Shown here piece after piece: positions 25,190 through 34,481 of a stretch of 64,000 nt of DNA. The notes under the pieces were generated by a model that ran no database searches, was not told the origin of the DNA, and saw nothing but the letters and a program-made list of their open reading frames with translations. This DNA comes from DASQPR01 sp963797605 (GTDB taxonomy: Bacteria > Actinomycetota > Actinomycetes > Mycobacteriales > Micromonosporaceae): assembly GCA_963797605.1 (NCBI GenBank), contig CAWCPX010000002.1, positions 124,001 through 188,000 on the forward strand, written 5' to 3'. The position numbers and the translations under genes were made by a program. The stretch's first letter is position 1. Each line of letters begins with the position of its first letter.

Positions 25190-26557
25190 TTACTCCGCGG
25201 CGGCGACTTTCGGCTTCGGCGCCCGCATCCGGCCGATGATGCCGGTGTCATAGTCGCCGGAGACGAACTCCGGGTTCTCCAGCACCTCGGCGAAGAACGG
25301 CAGGTTGCACTTCGGCCCGACGATCTCGAACGACGCCGCCGCTGCCTTCGCCCGGGCGATCGCGGTCTCGCGGTCAGGCCCGTAGGCGATGAGCTTGGCC
25401 ATCAGCGAGTCGTAATTGGGCGTCACGACCAGGCCGGCGGCGTAACCCGAGTCGACCCGGACGCCCTCACCGGTCGGCTCGACCCACGTCGAAATCGCGC
25501 CCGGCCCGGGCAGGAACCGCTTCGGGTCCTCCGCGTTGACTCGCAGCTCGATGGCGTGACCGGTCGGGGCGACGGCGGTGACGTCGAAGTTCGGCTCATC
25601 GCCGCTCGCCACCCGTAGCTGCTCCTCGACCAGGTCGACGCCGTAGACCAGTTCGGTGATCGGGTGTTCGACCTGCAGACGGGTGTTCATCTCGAGGAAG
25701 AAGAAGTCGCCGGTGGTCGGATCGAGCAGGCATTCCACCGTGCCGGCGTTGCGGTAACCGACGGCCTCGCCCGCGCGGACGGCGGCCGCCTGCAACCGGG
25801 CGCGCAGATCGGCGTCGACCGCGGGCGACGGCGTCTCTTCGAGCACCTTCTGATTGCGGCGCTGCACCGAACACTCACGCTCGCCGAGCGCGATCACGCG
25901 ACCGTCGGCCAAACCCAAGATCTGGACCTCGATGTGGCGTACGCGTGGGAAGAAGCGCTCGACCAGCACCGACCCGTCTCCGAACATGCGCTCGGCGAAC
26001 GCGCGAACCTTGTCGTACTCAGCGCGCAGCGACTCCTCGTCGGCCGCGCTCGCCATGCCCATGCCACCGCCACCGGCCGCGGCCTTGACCATGACCGGGT
26101 AACCGATCCGGTGCGCCTCGGCGATCGCGGCCTCGACCGTGGCGGCCGGGTCGGTCGTGCCGGGCGCGACGGGTACGCCAGCGGCGGCCATCAGGTTCCG
26201 AGCGTTGATCTTGTCACCCATCGCCGTGATGGCGTCGGCGCTCGGACCGACCCAGATCAGGCCGTGCTCGGCACAGGTGCGCGCGAAGTCCGCGTTTTCC
26301 GACAGGAATCCGTAGCCGGGGTGAATCGCCTCGGCCCCGGTCGCCTTCGCGGCGGCGAGAATGGCCTCTCCGTTGCGGTAGGACTCGGCCGGGTTCGCCG
26401 GACCGATCAGCACGGCCTCGTCGGCCTCGGTGACGAACGGCATGCCGGCGTCGGCTTCCGAATAGACCGCGATCGTGCGGATGCCGAGCCGCTGCGCGGT
26501 CCGGTTGATCCGGCGGGCGATCTCGCCGCGGTTCGCGATGAGCAACGAGCCGATCAT
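25190..26557 (-). CDS. Acyl-CoA carboxylase biotin carboxylase subunit lacking a BCCP domain
   Basis: A 455-residue ATP-grasp biotin carboxylase. It carboxylates biotin with bicarbonate and ATP. Family blocks: LLIANRGEIARRINRTAQRL at the start, EAIHPGYGFLSENADFA, VMVKAAAGGGGMGM (ATP-grasp Gly loop), ALGERECSVQRRNQK, EMNTRLQVEHPITE and ELRVNAEDP. The protein ends soon after NLPFFAEVLENPEF, where methylcrotonyl- or propionyl-CoA carboxylase alpha chains would continue for about 200 residues into the biotin carrier. The HMG-CoA lyase follows directly, so the carrier must be encoded elsewhere. TAGGAGA precedes the ATG. A palindromic TetR site lies about 30 bases upstream. Confidence 0.9.
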   Translation of the reverse strand: MIGSLLIANRGEIARRINRTAQRLGIRTIAVYSEADAGMPFVTEADEAVLIGPANPAESYRNGEAILAAAKATGAEAIHPGYGFLSENADFARTCAEHGLIWVGPSADAITAMGDKINARNLMAAAGVPVAPGTTDPAATVEAAIAEAHRIGYPVMVKAAAGGGGMGMASAADEESLRAEYDKVRAFAERMFGDGSVLVERFFPRVRHIEVQILGLADGRVIALGERECSVQRRNQKVLEETPSPAVDADLRARLQAAAVRAGEAVGYRNAGTVECLLDPTTGDFFFLEMNTRLQVEHPITELVYGVDLVEEQLRVASGDEPNFDVTAVAPTGHAIELRVNAEDPKRFLPGPGAISTWVEPTGEGVRVDSGYAAGLVVTPNYDSLMAKLIAYGPDRETAIARAKAAAASFEIVGPKCNLPFFAEVLENPEFVSGDYDTGIIGRMRAPKPKVAAAE

Positions 26558-26584
26558 GCTGAATGTCTCCTACCGTGGATGACT

Positions 26585-26596
26585 TAACGAGCGTTA
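26585..26596. promoter_or_regulatory. Candidate TetR operator upstream of biotin carboxylase
   Basis: TAACGAGCGTTA has five-base arms around AG and lies in the 64-base gap between the TetR gene and the biotin carboxylase gene. The core ACGnnCGTTAGG recurs at 21300 before the carboxyltransferase operon, supporting one shared regulator. Confidence 0.6.
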
Positions 26597-26621
26597 GGTT
26601 AGCTGAATCCCGACGGGATGG

Positions 26622-27215
26622 TCAGCCCAGGATGGCCGAAAGCGTCGCGGCCCGCAGCAACGCCGCGCACCTATCGCGATCGACCTTGCGTCCGGTGAAC
26701 GGGGTCGAGTTCATCAGACCGAACGCGGCGTGGGCCAGCACCCGGGCTTCCTCGTCAGTCAGATCGGGCCGCACCGCGAGCACCGTCTGCACCCACACTT
26801 CGACGTAGAGGCGCTGGAGCCGGCGGATCGTGCGCCGCGGCTCGGTCGGCATGCGGTCGAGTTCGTGCAGGTGCAACGCAATCACGGCCGGATTTTCCAG
26901 CGCGAACGCGACCTGGAAGTCGATGAGCGAGTCGAGGAGCCCGCGCGGGTCATCAGGATGCTCGGACGCCCGAGTCATGCCGCCGCTGAGCAGCCCTTCG
27001 CTGACCGGAGTGAGGCACGCCACCAGCATCGCCTCCTTGCCGGCGAAGTGGTGGTAAAGCGCGGGCCCGGTCACGCCGGCGGCGGCGCCGATGTCGTCCA
27101 TCGAGACGCCGTGATAGCCGTGTTTGGCGAACAACTCGACCGCGATGTCCAAGATCTCATCGCGGCGCGACCGTCGTCGGGTGCCGTCAGGCCTGGTCCG
27201 CTGCTCTATTGTCAC
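26622..27215 (-). CDS. TetR-family regulator of the carboxylase/dehydrogenase cluster
   Basis: A 197-residue TetR repressor: N-terminal HTH ILDIAVELFAKHGYHGVSMD, then IGAAAGVTGPALYHHFAGKE, and a helical ligand domain. Position directly before the biotin carboxylase and HMG-CoA lyase genes, with like palindromes before both catabolic operons, points to a repressor induced by an acyl-CoA intermediate, as for LiuR- or AtuR-type systems; the ligand is inferred. The GTG start follows TAGGGT by six bases without a ribosome binding site, so it is probably leaderless and separately expressed. Confidence 0.9.
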   Translation of the reverse strand: MTIEQRTRPDGTRRRSRRDEILDIAVELFAKHGYHGVSMDDIGAAAGVTGPALYHHFAGKEAMLVACLTPVSEGLLSGGMTRASEHPDDPRGLLDSLIDFQVAFALENPAVIALHLHELDRMPTEPRRTIRRLQRLYVEVWVQTVLAVRPDLTDEEARVLAHAAFGLMNSTPFTGRKVDRDRCAALLRAATLSAILG

Positions 27216-27221
27216 TGGCTC

Positions 27222-27227
27222 ACCCTA
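27222..27227 (-). promoter_or_regulatory. Leaderless -10 box for the TetR gene
   Basis: Read on the minus strand, TAGGGT is followed by six bases and the GTG start at 27215. Confidence 0.55.
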
Positions 27228-27313
27228 TCCATGAACGCCACTCACGGCCCCCCGCCGCATGGGCGTCTGTCCATAGGCTGGGCGGCGTTCCGGCGAGCGT
27301 ACATTGCGAATCA

Positions 27314-30169
27314 TCAGCCGAGACCATGGGCCGCGCGGACTTCGGCCGCCTCCTCGGAGCGCCCCAGCATGTCGAGGGCCCGCACCAGCGAGAGCGCCGC
27401 TCGGTGCCGGGCATCATCGTCGCCGCCCGCGATCGCGACACGCAAGATCGGCTCGGCCTGATCGTGCCGCCCCGCCTGCACCAGGAAGCCACCGTGGATC
27501 GCCGCCGCGAACGCCGCCGCGTTGGGGTCGCCGATCGCGGTGAAACCATCGATGGTGGGTGCGCTCCGGAAGATCGCCGCGTCCATGTCGCCGCGTTGCG
27601 CCAGGATACGGGCGCCATCGACGGTGAGCATGACGCGTTCCCAGCGGATGCCGGGCGCCGGATCGGTGATGTCCAGCGCCGCCAGGTCAGCCGCTTCCAG
27701 CGCGACCGCGGCCTCGTCGAGTTGACCGGCCCACATGTGCGAGAGAGCACGGCGGCGAGCCGTACGCAGCGATTCCAGCGGCATGTCGGCCTGGGCGTAC
27801 GCCACCGATGCGGCAGCGAACCGGCTGGCCGCGAGCGCGTCCCGGTCGAGCCGGTCGAGCAACTGCCCGATCTGCTCGGACATCTCGGCGACCAGGGCCG
27901 GATGGGCACGCCGGGCGCCGCTCTCCGCGATGATCTCCAGTTGCGTGATCGCTTCGTCGGGCTGATCCAGCGCCCGATAGGCCTGGGCCAGCATGTGCCG
28001 CACCGACTCTCCGGCCGAGTCGTCGGGATCGATGCCGATCAGCATCTCTTCGAGCAGGTCGGCGGCGTCGAGCGGGCGGCTTCCGTTGAGGTACGCCATC
28101 GCGAGGTGGTAGCGGGCCGTCATCGCGACATCGTCAGCACCCTCGGCCGTCGCCGTGGCCAACTCCTCGACCAGGTCATCGATCGCGTCCGCGGCACGGT
28201 CGGATCCGGCGAGCATGGCCGCGCGTTGCCGCCGGATCTCCCGCTCGAACGGCTCGTTGTCGACCACCGTCAGCGCTTCGTCGTACGCCTCGAGCGCGGC
28301 ATCGAGGTCCTGGCGCGACTGGGCCACCCGGCCGGCGATCCAGCACGCGGTCGCGAGACCCGGCGCGTGCCCGGTTTCCCGGCAGGCCATGCGTGCCGCT
28401 TCCGCCGCCGTGCCCGCCTCCTCGATCTGACCCGACTCGGCGAGCAGCCCGGCCCGCTCCACGGACAACTTGACGCCGGCCAGCGGGTCACGGCTGTGCT
28501 CCACCGACGTCGCCGCGGTCGCCAGCGACGCGAGTGCCTCCTCGGCGCGTCCGCTCATCAGCAGCACGAACGCCATCCGACGATGTACGCCGGCCATGCG
28601 GTCGAGCGGTGCGTGCGCGACGAGGAAATCGGTCGCGTCCTGGGCGATCGGAAGCCCGATTTCGGAGCGGCCGGTGCGGCACATCAGCATGCCGAGCCGG
28701 GCCCGAGTTGTCTGCCGACGAACTTCGTCGCCGCCGGAAGCGAATAGGTCGAGAGCCGAGTTCCAGGCGACCTCCGCGACGCCGAGATCGTTGTCGTTCG
28801 CCGCGACCAGGCCGTGCAGGTCGGCGCGCCGGCCACGCTGGAGGTCGGTCAACTCGGCAGCGACGAAGCGCTCGTTGAACGCCTCCTCGACGATCATCGC
28901 CTCCGCGTTGCGATCGAACAGCAGGTGTTCCTCGGCGAGATCCAGCAGTTCGTCGATGGTGGCGTTGGCCGGGATCGGTTCCGGGGCGACGACGGCGGGC
29001 GCCGGCTTCGGCACCGCCTCCGACGAGCCGGCCGTGACCTGCGCGGCGACCCGCGCGGAGACCGACAGTGGCAGCGATCCGATGATCGGTTCGGTCGTGA
29101 GAATCTGCGCGATCTCGGTGCTCTGGTGATCGGTGCCGTTGCGAGCATCGAATCGCGCCGCGATAGCCGCCGCCAACTCGCTCAACTCGGCGGCCAGCAC
29201 GGCGACCGGCACCGATTCGGCCGCTCGGTCACCACTGGCCTGCCGCTGCACCGTCAATTCGCCGCCGCCACGCTCCCGGACACGGTCGAGCACCAGGGCA
29301 GACGCGGCCGCGAAGTGCATGGCGGCGTACGGCGACGGTGGTGTGTCGAGCCACGGCAGGTGGCGCTGCAGGATCTCCAACCCGCGCGCCTCGTTGCCGG
29401 TCAGGGCACAGAAGCGCAGGTGGGCGGCGATGCTCTCCATCTCCGCGAGGTTCGACCGCTGCAGCCGGTACGCCCTCCGGTGCGCGTCCCGGGCCTCGTC
29501 GAACCGGCCGGTGCGCGCGTACGGTTCGAGCAGCGCCGTCAGGATGCTCTGCGGCTGCTCCATGCACGTGAAGGTGCCCGCGAGCACGGGTTCGGCTATC
29601 GCGATCGCGTCTTCGTCACGGTGCTGTTCGGCCAGCCAGTACGCCTTCGAGCTGGGGTCGCAGCCGACGCAGTCGGACAGCTCGTCACGGGGAGCGGTGC
29701 ACCACTGACCGTAGTAGCGCTCGGCGGCTTCGGTGTCACCGATGTGCTGGGCGATCGAATGCCGGTAGGCGTAGATGGTCTGCATGCTGTGACCGCTCTC
29801 GCGCCAGCGACGTTCCATGTCGTCGAGCACGGCGTACGTCCGGCGCAGCGGGATCTCCGGGAACCGTCGCAGTGCCGAGACCATGTACTTGAAGTGCCAC
29901 AGCAGCGTGTGCGTGAAGTTCCGGTAGCTCGCCGGGTCGCGATCGTATTCGGCGAGGCACCAGGAGAACGTGACGAACGATTTCGCCGGCTCGCCACCGT
30001 GTGTGTAGGAGCCCGTCGCGACCATCCGGGCGCGGAACTGCAGGTCGGTGAGGTGCATCGCGTCGGCGTGCGTGATCACCTGCTCGACGAGCGCGATCCG
30101 GGCCGCGCCGTAGGGCATGTCGCCCGCCTCACGCAGAAGCCCCCGAAGCTGTTCCTCGGTATAACTCAC
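27314..30169 (-). CDS. Large TPR-repeat protein paired with HSP90-family gene
   Basis: A 951-residue protein made almost wholly of helical TPR-like repeats (for example TACWIAGRVAQSRQDLDAAL, MLAQAYRALDQPDEAITQLE, then SRFAAASVAYAQADMPLESL), with a Pro/Ala linker near residue 390 separating two repeat blocks. No enzyme domain or membrane segment is visible. Its start overlaps the stop of the upstream HSP90-family gene by four bases, so they are translated together. In eukaryotes TPR proteins are HSP90 co-chaperones that bind a C-terminal MEEVD; this bacterial HSP90 has no such tail. The coupling suggests a partner or client-recruiting role, which is inference. Confidence 0.82.
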   Translation of the reverse strand: MSYTEEQLRGLLREAGDMPYGAARIALVEQVITHADAMHLTDLQFRARMVATGSYTHGGEPAKSFVTFSWCLAEYDRDPASYRNFTHTLLWHFKYMVSALRRFPEIPLRRTYAVLDDMERRWRESGHSMQTIYAYRHSIAQHIGDTEAAERYYGQWCTAPRDELSDCVGCDPSSKAYWLAEQHRDEDAIAIAEPVLAGTFTCMEQPQSILTALLEPYARTGRFDEARDAHRRAYRLQRSNLAEMESIAAHLRFCALTGNEARGLEILQRHLPWLDTPPSPYAAMHFAAASALVLDRVRERGGGELTVQRQASGDRAAESVPVAVLAAELSELAAAIAARFDARNGTDHQSTEIAQILTTEPIIGSLPLSVSARVAAQVTAGSSEAVPKPAPAVVAPEPIPANATIDELLDLAEEHLLFDRNAEAMIVEEAFNERFVAAELTDLQRGRRADLHGLVAANDNDLGVAEVAWNSALDLFASGGDEVRRQTTRARLGMLMCRTGRSEIGLPIAQDATDFLVAHAPLDRMAGVHRRMAFVLLMSGRAEEALASLATAATSVEHSRDPLAGVKLSVERAGLLAESGQIEEAGTAAEAARMACRETGHAPGLATACWIAGRVAQSRQDLDAALEAYDEALTVVDNEPFEREIRRQRAAMLAGSDRAADAIDDLVEELATATAEGADDVAMTARYHLAMAYLNGSRPLDAADLLEEMLIGIDPDDSAGESVRHMLAQAYRALDQPDEAITQLEIIAESGARRAHPALVAEMSEQIGQLLDRLDRDALAASRFAAASVAYAQADMPLESLRTARRRALSHMWAGQLDEAAVALEAADLAALDITDPAPGIRWERVMLTVDGARILAQRGDMDAAIFRSAPTIDGFTAIGDPNAAAFAAAIHGGFLVQAGRHDQAEPILRVAIAGGDDDARHRAALSLVRALDMLGRSEEAAEVRAAHGLG

Positions 30170-31949
30170 GTCAACTCCCCTGGTACCGCACGATCGAGCA
30201 ACCCGAGGAACGACCGGTTGAGCAGCGCCGCGTCAGCCGGCCGGATCGGGTGATATCCGAGAAGAAGCGCCTGTCCGTAGAGCGCTTCGACGCCGAGTCC
30301 GACGAGATCGGGGTCGGCGAGCGCCGTCAGCCGGCGGACGAGCGGGTTGCGATAGTTGAGCACCAGTTGCGGCCGGGCCTCCACCGCCGTGGCTTCGATC
30401 GCGGAGAGCACGTCCGCCCAGAGCGCGTCGGCCTTGTCCTTCGTCGCTCGCAGCTCACTCTGGAACGCGGCGTCACGATCGATCAGGTACATCGCCGACA
30501 GCCCGGCCGGCTCGAACGGCACGCAGCGTGACCTCGCAACCCAGCCGGTCCATGGCGCGCTGTGCCGTCGCGACGAACGGCCGCGTCCGCAGATCGACGG
30601 TCCGGATCCAGCGGCTCGAACCGGGTGGCGAGGTCGCTCGGGTCCAGCCGTTCCACGACGGCGGACGGCTCCACCTGCGCCAGGCGTTCGATCAGCTCGG
30701 TGTCGTACGTGTAACCGGCGTTGATCAGGGCGATGTCCTGCGCGGCCGCGACGGCGGCGAGTTGCCGGAACTGGTCGGTCGAGGCGCTGTAGCGAACAAC
30801 GCCGTAACGCTCGCGGAAATCGGCTAGCGTCATCCGGCCGACGTTCGTCTCCATCGGCCACCAGCGCTCGACCAACCGCAGCATCTCGTCGTCGTGCATC
30901 GCGAGCGCCTTGACGCCGAGGTGGTGGATCGACAGGAACTCGGTGAGCCGGTGCGGCTTCGTCGTCGACAGCCGCACGAGCCACCCGCGAAGCTGGTCGC
31001 CGAGGGCCTCGCCGGACCGTTTCGAGCAGCCCGTCCTCGTATAGCGCCTCGCGACTCGCGGTCGGCCGCAACTCGGCGGCGTCGACGACGCACCGCGCGA
31101 AAAAGGCCCACTCCGGCAGCAGGCTCTCGGCACTCTCCGCGAGCAGCATGCGCTTGAGGTAGACACGGTGGGAGGCGCGGCTGGCCGGGTTCGTCGGCAC
31201 CGGCAGCACGAACGCCGCTCCCCGCAGCCCGGCCTCGGGCACGTGCAGCTCGATCACGTCGAAGGGGTCAAAACCCAAAGTCTGACGAGCATAGGCGACT
31301 GAGACGGGTACGACTGTCCGCCCGCTCCCACGGTGGCGTGCCCGTGGTCGTGGCGACGTCGTCGACCGTGACATCGACCGGCAGGATCGAGCCGTAGAGC
31401 CGAGCGAGGTCGATCACGGTCGGGCCGGTGAGCCAGTGTTCGGAGCCGCGGCGGGGCACGAGGGTCACGGTGGTGCCGGTCTCGGCGCGCTGCGCTTCCG
31501 GGAGCGTGACCGCGTAGCGGCCGTCGGCGAACCCCGTCCACTCGACGGTGGGTCCGTCACCGGCTCGGGTGATCACGCGGATCTCGTCGGCGACCAGGAA
31601 ACACGAGAGCATGCCGATGCCGAACTGGCCGAGGAACTCATGGCGGGCGAAGCCGAGGTCGTCGCGTTTGGAGCTGCGGCCGATCGTCGCGAGCAGCTCG
31701 TGCACCTGGTCTTCGGTGAGCCCGATGCCGCTGTCAGCGACGCTGCAGCGTGCCGTCGCCGGTGCGGTCGCTCGACGTAAACGTGACCGTCGCCGGAGCC
31801 TCGGCATCGATCGTTTGGCGCGCGGTGATCGCGTCGGTCGCGTTTTGCAGCAGCTCGCGGACGTAGACGCGGGGGCTGGCGTAGAGGTGGTGGCTCAACA
31901 GATCGACGACGCCGCGCAGGTCGACCTGGAATGTGCGCTGTTCAGTCAT
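30166..31949 (-). CDS. HSP90-family chaperone (HtpG-like), several frameshifts
   Basis: About 594 codons, close to HtpG length, but split over several frames. The GHKL ATP-binding domain is clear: VYVRELLQNATDAITARQTI (N box, residues 28-47), SVADSGIGLTEDQVHELLAT (DxGxG) and FLGQFGIGMLSCFLVADEI (G2 loop). The middle part contains SHRVYLKRMLLAESAESLLP, then WAFFARCVVDAAELRPTASR, a region that positions the catalytic Arg, and the C-terminal dimerisation part reaches the stop at 30166. Shifts lie near 31750, 31290, 31020 and 30540. It starts at the ATG 31949 and overlaps the TPR gene ATGA-style. I regard the shifts as sequence errors. Role: folding or remodelling of client proteins in the cytoplasm. 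Confidence 0.82.
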
Positions 31950-31994
31950 GGCTCGACAACGGTAGCCGTCCAGACCATCAACGTCTGCACCCGT

Positions 31995-32615
31995 TTATCC
32001 AGACGTGACCGCTCCATCGGGCGCCGGCACCACGATTCGGTTTTCCGTCGGCACGCCGGTGCCGATGCGACGCCGCCACCAGGGAAAGGCCAGCCAGGCG
32101 GCGAGGTACGCGCCGGTCGCGTTCACGATCACGTCGTCGACCGACGTGTACCGCCCGAGCCGCAAATACCACTGCAACGCCTCGACCGTCGCCGAGAACA
32201 GCGTGCCGATCAGCAGGCAGTGCCACGGTCGCATCCGGAACCGCACCGGCAGCAGGAACCCGAGCGCGGCGAAGACCAGCAGGTTGCCGCCGATCTGCAT
32301 GGCCGCGTACGCGTAACCGATGTGAATTTGGTTTTGCAGGTCTCGGAACGGGACCAGGTTCTTACCGCGCTCGTGGCCACGGTTGGGCGTGAGAATCAGC
32401 CACACCCACGGTGCCGTGCCGACGATCATGAAGACCTCGGCGAACGCGGACCGGAACGCCCATCCGGCATCGACACCCGCCCGCCGGCGCCTGCCCGCGA
32501 TGAGCTGCGCGAGCACGGCCGCGAACGGCAGCGCGAAGATGCCGACAGCCACCGGAGCAGCCCAAATGTGCCACGTGGAGAAGAGCACTCTCCGGGCGCC
32601 GGCGAAGTCTGTCAC
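31995..32615 (-). CDS. VanZ-like family membrane protein
   Basis: A 206-residue membrane protein with about five helices and the VanZ core: NLVPFRDLQNQIHIG, then GGNLLVFAALGFLLPVRF and SATVEALQWYLRLGRYTSVD with DVIVNATGAYLAAWLA. VanZ-like proteins are associated with teicoplanin resistance in one context but mostly have unknown functions. The GTG at 32615 starts about 10 bases after the rhodanese stop. A TAAAGT box seven bases upstream would allow leaderless expression, otherwise it is translated from the rhodanese mRNA. An earlier TTG at 32675 would overlap the rhodanese gene and is less likely. Confidence 0.78.
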   Translation of the reverse strand: MTDFAGARRVLFSTWHIWAAPVAVGIFALPFAAVLAQLIAGRRRRAGVDAGWAFRSAFAEVFMIVGTAPWVWLILTPNRGHERGKNLVPFRDLQNQIHIGYAYAAMQIGGNLLVFAALGFLLPVRFRMRPWHCLLIGTLFSATVEALQWYLRLGRYTSVDDVIVNATGAYLAAWLAFPWWRRRIGTGVPTENRIVVPAPDGAVTSG

Positions 32616-32625
32616 CGATGAAACT

Positions 32626-33546
32626 TTAGCTGCCGGAGCCGACCCGAACCCCGCCCGGCTCGCTTCCCTGGGCAACAGGCACCCGAACGAGGTTGCCCCA
32701 TTCGGTCCAGGAACCGTCGTAGTTGCGGACGTGCGGGTAGCCGAGGAGATGCGTCAGCACGAACCAGGTGTGGCTCGACCGTTCGCCGATGCGGCAGTAG
32801 GCGACGATGTCGTCGTCGGTGTCGAGGCCGAGGTCGTCGCGGTAGATGCGGAGCAACTCGTCGGCCGACCGGAACGTGCCGTCATCGTTGGCCGCCTGCT
32901 TCCACGGCTTGTTGACCGCGCCCGGGATGTGGCCGCCGCGCACCGCGCCTTCCTGCGGATAGTCGGGCATGTGCAGCAGTTCGCCGGTGTACTCGCCGGG
33001 CGAGCGCACATCGACCAGCGGCCGGCCGGCGTCGATGTGAACCAGGACGTCGTCACGGAAGGCCCGGATCGGCGCGTCTTCGCGAGTGACCTCGGGATAG
33101 GTCGTCGCCGGGCGCTCGGCGCGGTCACGGGTGATCGGGCGGCCTTCGGCGATCCACTTCGCCCGGCCACCGTTGAGCAGCCGCACGTCGGGGTGACCGA
33201 AGAGGCTGAAGACCCAGAGCGCGTAGGCCGCCCACCAGTTGAAGTTGTCGCCGTAGAACACGATCGTGTCGTCGCGGCTGATGCCCTTCGCCGAAGCGAG
33301 CGCGGCGAACGCGGCCCCGTCGAGGTAATCGCGCGTGACCTGGTCGTTGAGTTCGGTGTGCCAGTCGACCTTGATCGCGCCTGGAATGTGACCGGTGTCG
33401 TAGAGCAGCACGTCTTCGTCGGACTCGACGATCACCAGGTTGGTCGCTCCGGCGGCCAGTTGACTCGCCAGCCATTCGGTCGTGACGAGACGTTCCGGGT
33501 GAGCGTACGCCTGTAGTTCGGGCGCGGGATCGGACGCGATAGCCAT
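32626..33546 (-). CDS. Thiosulfate/3-mercaptopyruvate sulfurtransferase (rhodanese)
   Basis: A 306-residue protein with two rhodanese domains. The inactive N-domain shows DVLLYDTGHIPGAIKVDWHT and the active C-domain shows LVDVRSPGEYTGELLHMPDY, then GGHIPGAVNKPW and the catalytic loop YCRIGERSSHTWF with the persulfide-forming Cys. It transfers sulfur from thiosulfate or mercaptopyruvate to thiophilic acceptors. The ATG at 33546 is six bases after TACGGT, consistent with a leaderless transcript. In many actinobacteria this gene sits directly beside sufE; here sufE is about 4 kb away with four genes between. Confidence 0.93.
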   Translation of the reverse strand: MAIASDPAPELQAYAHPERLVTTEWLASQLAAGATNLVIVESDEDVLLYDTGHIPGAIKVDWHTELNDQVTRDYLDGAAFAALASAKGISRDDTIVFYGDNFNWWAAYALWVFSLFGHPDVRLLNGGRAKWIAEGRPITRDRAERPATTYPEVTREDAPIRAFRDDVLVHIDAGRPLVDVRSPGEYTGELLHMPDYPQEGAVRGGHIPGAVNKPWKQAANDDGTFRSADELLRIYRDDLGLDTDDDIVAYCRIGERSSHTWFVLTHLLGYPHVRNYDGSWTEWGNLVRVPVAQGSEPGGVRVGSGS

Positions 33547-33552
33547 GGACAA

Positions 33553-33558
33553 ACCGTA
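33553..33558 (-). promoter_or_regulatory. Leaderless -10 box for the rhodanese gene
   Basis: On the minus strand TACGGT is followed by six bases and the ATG at 33546, with no ribosome binding site. Confidence 0.6.
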
Positions 33559-33580
33559 CCGCGAAACCTTAAACAGGCTT

Positions 33581-34352
33581 TTAATCCAGCTGAACTGGCG
33601 CCAATATCGGCTGCTTGGCGGTGATGTTGTCGCCGGATGACCGACCCGTGAGCCGCCGTTTGATCCAGGGTGCGAGGTGCTGGCGCGTCCAGCGGGCGTC
33701 GGCGGCGCGGGCGGCGACCCACGAGACCCGAGGCGGCCGCGGCGGCACGTCGAACCAGGTCTGGTCGGGCTTCACGCCGAGCGCGGTCAGCACGTGCGCG
33801 GCGACACGGCGGTGACCGATCGCGTTCATGTGCAGCCGGTCGCCGCTCCACAGGGCCGGATTGTGAAACTCCTGGTCGGCGTACAGGTCGACGAGCATCG
33901 CGCCGTGCTTCTCGGCGATCGCCCCGACGGCCGCGTTGAGCACCTGGACCCGCGGCAGGATCATCCGCTGCCCGGGCAGGCGGCTCGTGACGTCGGCGAA
34001 CCGGAACAGCAGCACGCCCGCACCGGCCGCCCGCAGGGTGCCGACGACCTCGTCGAGCCGGGCGATCAGGGCCGCCGGCTGGAATCCGCGCCGAAGCGCG
34101 TCGTTGCCGCCAGCCGCGAACTGACAAGGTCGGGCTGCATGCGCAGGGTCGGTGGCAACTGCTCCTCGACGATGTTGTCGAAGAGGCGCCCACGGATCGC
34201 GAGGTTCGCGTAGCGGAAGTCGGGTCGTCTCCTCGGCCAGCCGGATCGCCGTGAGGTCGGCCCAGCCGCGGAAGACGCCGGTCACGGGGTTGCGGATCGT
34301 CCATGCCCTCGGTGAAGCTGTCACCGACCGCGACGTACGTCTGCCACACCAC
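33581..34352 (-). CDS. SGNH/GDSL-family hydrolase (frameshifted in this sequence)
   Basis: An esterase-like protein of about 257 residues. The GTG at 34352 follows AAAGGGGA and leads to YVAVGDSFTEGMDD, the SGNH block I with the nucleophile Ser. After shifts near 34240 and 34110 the frame resumes with AAGGNDALRRGFQPAALIAR (Gly and Asn oxyanion-hole block III) and ends with WSGDRLHMNAIGHRRVAAHV, containing the catalytic Asp and His of block V. Substrate unknown; typical members are cytoplasmic or secreted esterases. No signal peptide is visible. It is divergent from proS with about 130 bases between. Shifts are single bases, probably errors. Confidence 0.8.
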
Positions 34353-34469
34353 CGTTTGCGTCCCCTTTACTTTCGATCCGCTACGTAGTTTCGCGCTGCG
34401 TGATTTCCTCGTCGCCGGTGGGGGGTCAGGCCGAGGCAAAATCACGCGCTGCCGGAACCCGGAGCGGCG

Positions 34470-34475
34470 TAACCT
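34470..34475 (+). promoter_or_regulatory. Leaderless -10 box for proS
   Basis: TAACCT is followed by GCCGGG and the ATG at 34482, without a ribosome binding site. Confidence 0.55.
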
Positions 34476-34481
34476 GCCGGG

